From the NCBI GenBank assembly GCA_045599965.1, contig JAZRXA010000010.1:1-24736 (forward strand): DNA of 24,736 nucleotides, given 5' to 3'. Under the pieces are notes generated by a model, which saw only the letters and a program-made list of their open reading frames with translations, was not told the origin of the DNA and made no database searches. The translations under genes were made by a program, and so were the position numbers. Positions 23,428-24,736 of the stretch are shown piece by piece (the first letter of the stretch is position 1; each line of letters starts with the position of its first letter). The DNA comes from RGIG5612 sp045599965 (GTDB taxonomy: Bacteria > Bacillota > Clostridia > Lachnospirales > Lachnospiraceae).

Positions 23428-23473
23428 ATGCTTGACTTAATTATAGGTCTCGCACTATAATTTAGTCAAGCAT
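23428..23473. promoter_or_regulatory. 46-bp palindrome with two superimposed divergent promoters
   Basis: Arms of 19 bases (23428-23446 and 23455-23473) match at 18 positions around GTCTCGCA. Plus strand: TTGACT (23432-23437), 18 bases, TATAAT (23456-23461). Minus strand: TTGACT (23464-23469), 18 bases, TATAAT (23440-23445). Each -35 lies beside the other promoter's -10, so two polymerases could not occupy it at once. It drives the small protein (plus) and the dehydrogenase/transketolase operon (minus) and is a likely operator. Confidence 0.85.
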
Positions 23474-23512
23474 ATACGATGCTAATTGGTAAATTTTAAG
23501 GAGGTATTTTTC

Positions 23513-23728
23513 ATGGAGATTACAAAACGTTCAAAAGTTAAAGACATTGCTGATGTTCCAGGCGTAGTTGATATTATTGAAAAACACACTGGCCAGGTTA
23601 TGGCTCCAGCAATGTTCAAAATGGCAGCATTTATGACACTTCAATCAGCAGCAAAACAAGCTGGATGGAGCGATGAGCAGATGCAAGCATGCATCGACGA
23701 TATCAACGCTGTTATTTCTGGTCAATAA
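23513..23728 (+). CDS. Small DUF1858-like protein, 71 residues
   Basis: The ATG at 23513 is set by AAGGAGG 7 bases before it; a longer TTG-initiated frame from 23486 just translates that site. The 71-residue product is helical, without transmembrane segment or cysteine. Its layout (VKDIADVPGVVDIIEKH, then TLQSAAKQAGWSDEQMQACI) resembles the DUF1858/helical fold, which usually has a conserved Cys-x-x-Cys-type region that this one lacks. I do not recognise a definite family. It diverges from the dehydrogenase/transketolase operon across a symmetrical promoter and ends at a shared terminator, so it may be co-regulated. Function unknown. Confidence 0.7.
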   Translation: MEITKRSKVKDIADVPGVVDIIEKHTGQVMAPAMFKMAAFMTLQSAAKQAGWSDEQMQACIDDINAVISGQ

Positions 23729-23757
23729 ATTGATCACATTAATTTAATAGAAAAAAA

Positions 23758-23786
23758 GAACCCTCCATTTTACAAATGGAGGGTTC
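23758..23786. terminator. Bidirectional terminator between convergent small-protein and TetR genes
   Basis: A perfect 13-bp stem (23758-23770 and 23774-23786) with a 3-base loop is flanked by a T-run on the minus strand (seven T) and by TTATATATTTTATT on the plus strand. It serves both the gene ending at 23728 and the TetR gene ending at 23800. Confidence 0.88.
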
Positions 23787-23799
23787 CTTATATATTTTA

Positions 23800-24507
23800 T
23801 TAAACTTCAAACTCATTCTCTTCGATAACGTACCAACGATACGATTTGGTAAACGGACGCGTTATCTTATCTATATTACATATTTCAATTTTTTCATTAA
23901 CTTCAGCACATATTTTTTCGGCTTCTTTCACGTTTTTACCAAGTAATAAAAATAAAATTTTTATATGGTCAGTTGATGTTTTCTTTGCCATTTCATCGGT
24001 GAATTTTTCTTCATCTAATTCGTTTACACAACATAGCTGAGCTGCAAAAGCCATATCTACTGCGATTCTAATTTGTTCATCAGTGGCATTTCGTTTTTCA
24101 TCCCCTAAGTCTTCTAAGAATTTTTGACTGAATAGTTTTGAAAATTCCATCTGATTATCGTGATTTTTAACATATTCAAACATAACTTGCTTGAGATCTG
24201 GCAACTTCGAACATACTAAAAACAAAAGGTGAACTGCAGCAATATACTTAGTAAATGGTGTACTTTCTTCTTCGCTGCAAATTTTTTCTCCTGCTTTCCA
24301 TAAATTTTGTATTAATATTTCTGAAAGGCTGTTAAGAAGATCTTTTTTTTCTTTAAAGTAATGTTCTAGGTGTCCACAACTAATTCCCACCGATTGGGCA
24401 ATCATTCTAAGAGTTGTATTGTCATACCCATTCTGCCTAAATAAATCATCTGCTGCTGCTAATATATCTTTTTGTCGTTGTAATCCTTTTGCTGTTAATA
24501 CTGCCAT
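23800..24507 (-). CDS. TetR/AcrR family transcriptional regulator
   Basis: The protein has 235 residues. The N-terminal helix-turn-helix domain (residues about 8-55) shows the TetR pattern QKDILAAADDLFRQNGYDNT followed by TLRMIAQSVGISCGHLEHYFKEKKDLL. The C-terminal region is a variable ligand-binding domain with helices and several cysteines. The ATG at 24507 has AAGGG about 11 bases upstream. TetR proteins are usually repressors. The symmetric promoter at 23428-23473, about 330 bp from this gene's stop, is a natural candidate target, but a target on the other side of this gene is also possible. Confidence 0.85.
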   Translation of the reverse strand: MAVLTAKGLQRQKDILAAADDLFRQNGYDNTTLRMIAQSVGISCGHLEHYFKEKKDLLNSLSEILIQNLWKAGEKICSEEESTPFTKYIAAVHLLFLVCSKLPDLKQVMFEYVKNHDNQMEFSKLFSQKFLEDLGDEKRNATDEQIRIAVDMAFAAQLCCVNELDEEKFTDEMAKKTSTDHIKILFLLLGKNVKEAEKICAEVNEKIEICNIDKITRPFTKSYRWYVIEENEFEV

Positions 24508-24585
24508 CCCTTTAATGTCCCTTATGTTAGTATTAAAATTTTTTCTTTTATAAATAATATCATATATTGCCTTATGCCACCACCC

Positions 24586-24614
24586 TTGACACTATGATAG
24601 CGTAAACTTATTGT
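24586..24614 (+). promoter_or_regulatory. Sigma-70-type promoter reading out of the window
   Basis: TTGACA (24586-24591), a 17-base spacer and TATTGT (24609-24614) lie on the plus strand, 79 bp beyond the TetR start and divergent from it. The gene it drives lies beyond the right edge. Confidence 0.5.
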
Positions 24615-24617
24615 CAG

Positions 24618-24674
24618 TTGAGAAAGGTCAGAGTATCTCCTTCGGATACAAGATTTTCCGATTGGCTTTCTCAA
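24618..24674 (+). other. Structured leader element (possible regulatory RNA)
   Basis: TTGAGAAAG (24618-24626) pairs with CTTTCTCAA (24666-24674) to close a domain holding an inner hairpin GTATC/GATAC (24633-24637 and 24645-24649). It begins about where transcription from the promoter at 24586 should start. I cannot match it to a known riboswitch class, and the downstream sequence is cut by the window edge. Confidence 0.4.
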
Positions 24675-24736
24675 GTCTAATCCCTGAATGTCAAAATGTC
24701 AAAAATCTTTTTCCTCCTTGCTAGCTTTGAAATTAA

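Overview
The window is AT-rich DNA with strong AGGAGG-type ribosome binding sites, dense co-directional operons and intrinsic terminators. It carries two oxygen-sensitive glycyl radical enzymes (GREs) with a radical-SAM activase. Together these point to a strictly anaerobic, fermentative Firmicute, probably a gut or rumen Clostridium/Lachnospiraceae-type organism. This is inferred from style and gene content; no phylogenetic marker is present. I see no rRNA, tRNA, CRISPR array or transposase.

Layout. (1) 1-4465, all minus strand: a membrane-anchored GIY-YIG domain protein, a MATE transporter, an MFS transporter and a 3'-truncated glycoside hydrolase family 2 gene cut by the window edge. (2) 4482-5940, minus: two nitroreductase-like flavoproteins, preceded by a 26-residue single-cluster ferredoxin-like micro-ORF missed by ordinary length cut-offs. 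(3) 5941-6382: no gene, but four hairpin-forming tandem units with an exact 61-bp period, plus a terminator. (4) 6383-7750, minus: a second MATE transporter. (5) 7904-18596, minus: the centrepiece. Transcription order is an MFS carrier, GRE-2, GRE activase, GRE-1, a URO-D/methyltransferase-fold protein with an intact zinc-site signature, and a DUF169 protein. A terminator follows, then a second URO-D-fold protein lacking that signature, under its own promoter. (6) 18841-20436, plus: a PucR/CdaR-like activator diverging from the GRE operon, with palindromes between. (7) 20460-23393, minus: a zinc polyol-type dehydrogenase and a transketolase split into N and C subunits. (8) 23428-24507: a near-perfect 46-bp palindrome holding two face-to-face promoters, a 71-residue small protein on the plus strand and a TetR regulator on the minus strand. 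(9) 24508-24736: a plus-strand promoter followed by a structured element running off the window.

How the genes may work together. The GRE block looks like an anaerobic catabolic unit with import (MFS), regulation by PucR, radical chemistry by two different GREs sharing one activase, and methyl-transfer-like or substrate-binding URO-D proteins. No microcompartment shell genes, GRE-decarboxylase small subunit or corrinoid protein is encoded, so it does not match the GRE pathways I know (choline, propanediol, hydroxyproline, isethionate, arylacetate). It is the best candidate here for an undescribed pathway. The dehydrogenase/transketolase block looks like a separate module: polyol (or other alcohol) to ketose, then C2-unit transfer. 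It is probably controlled at the symmetrical promoter, perhaps by the nearby TetR protein.
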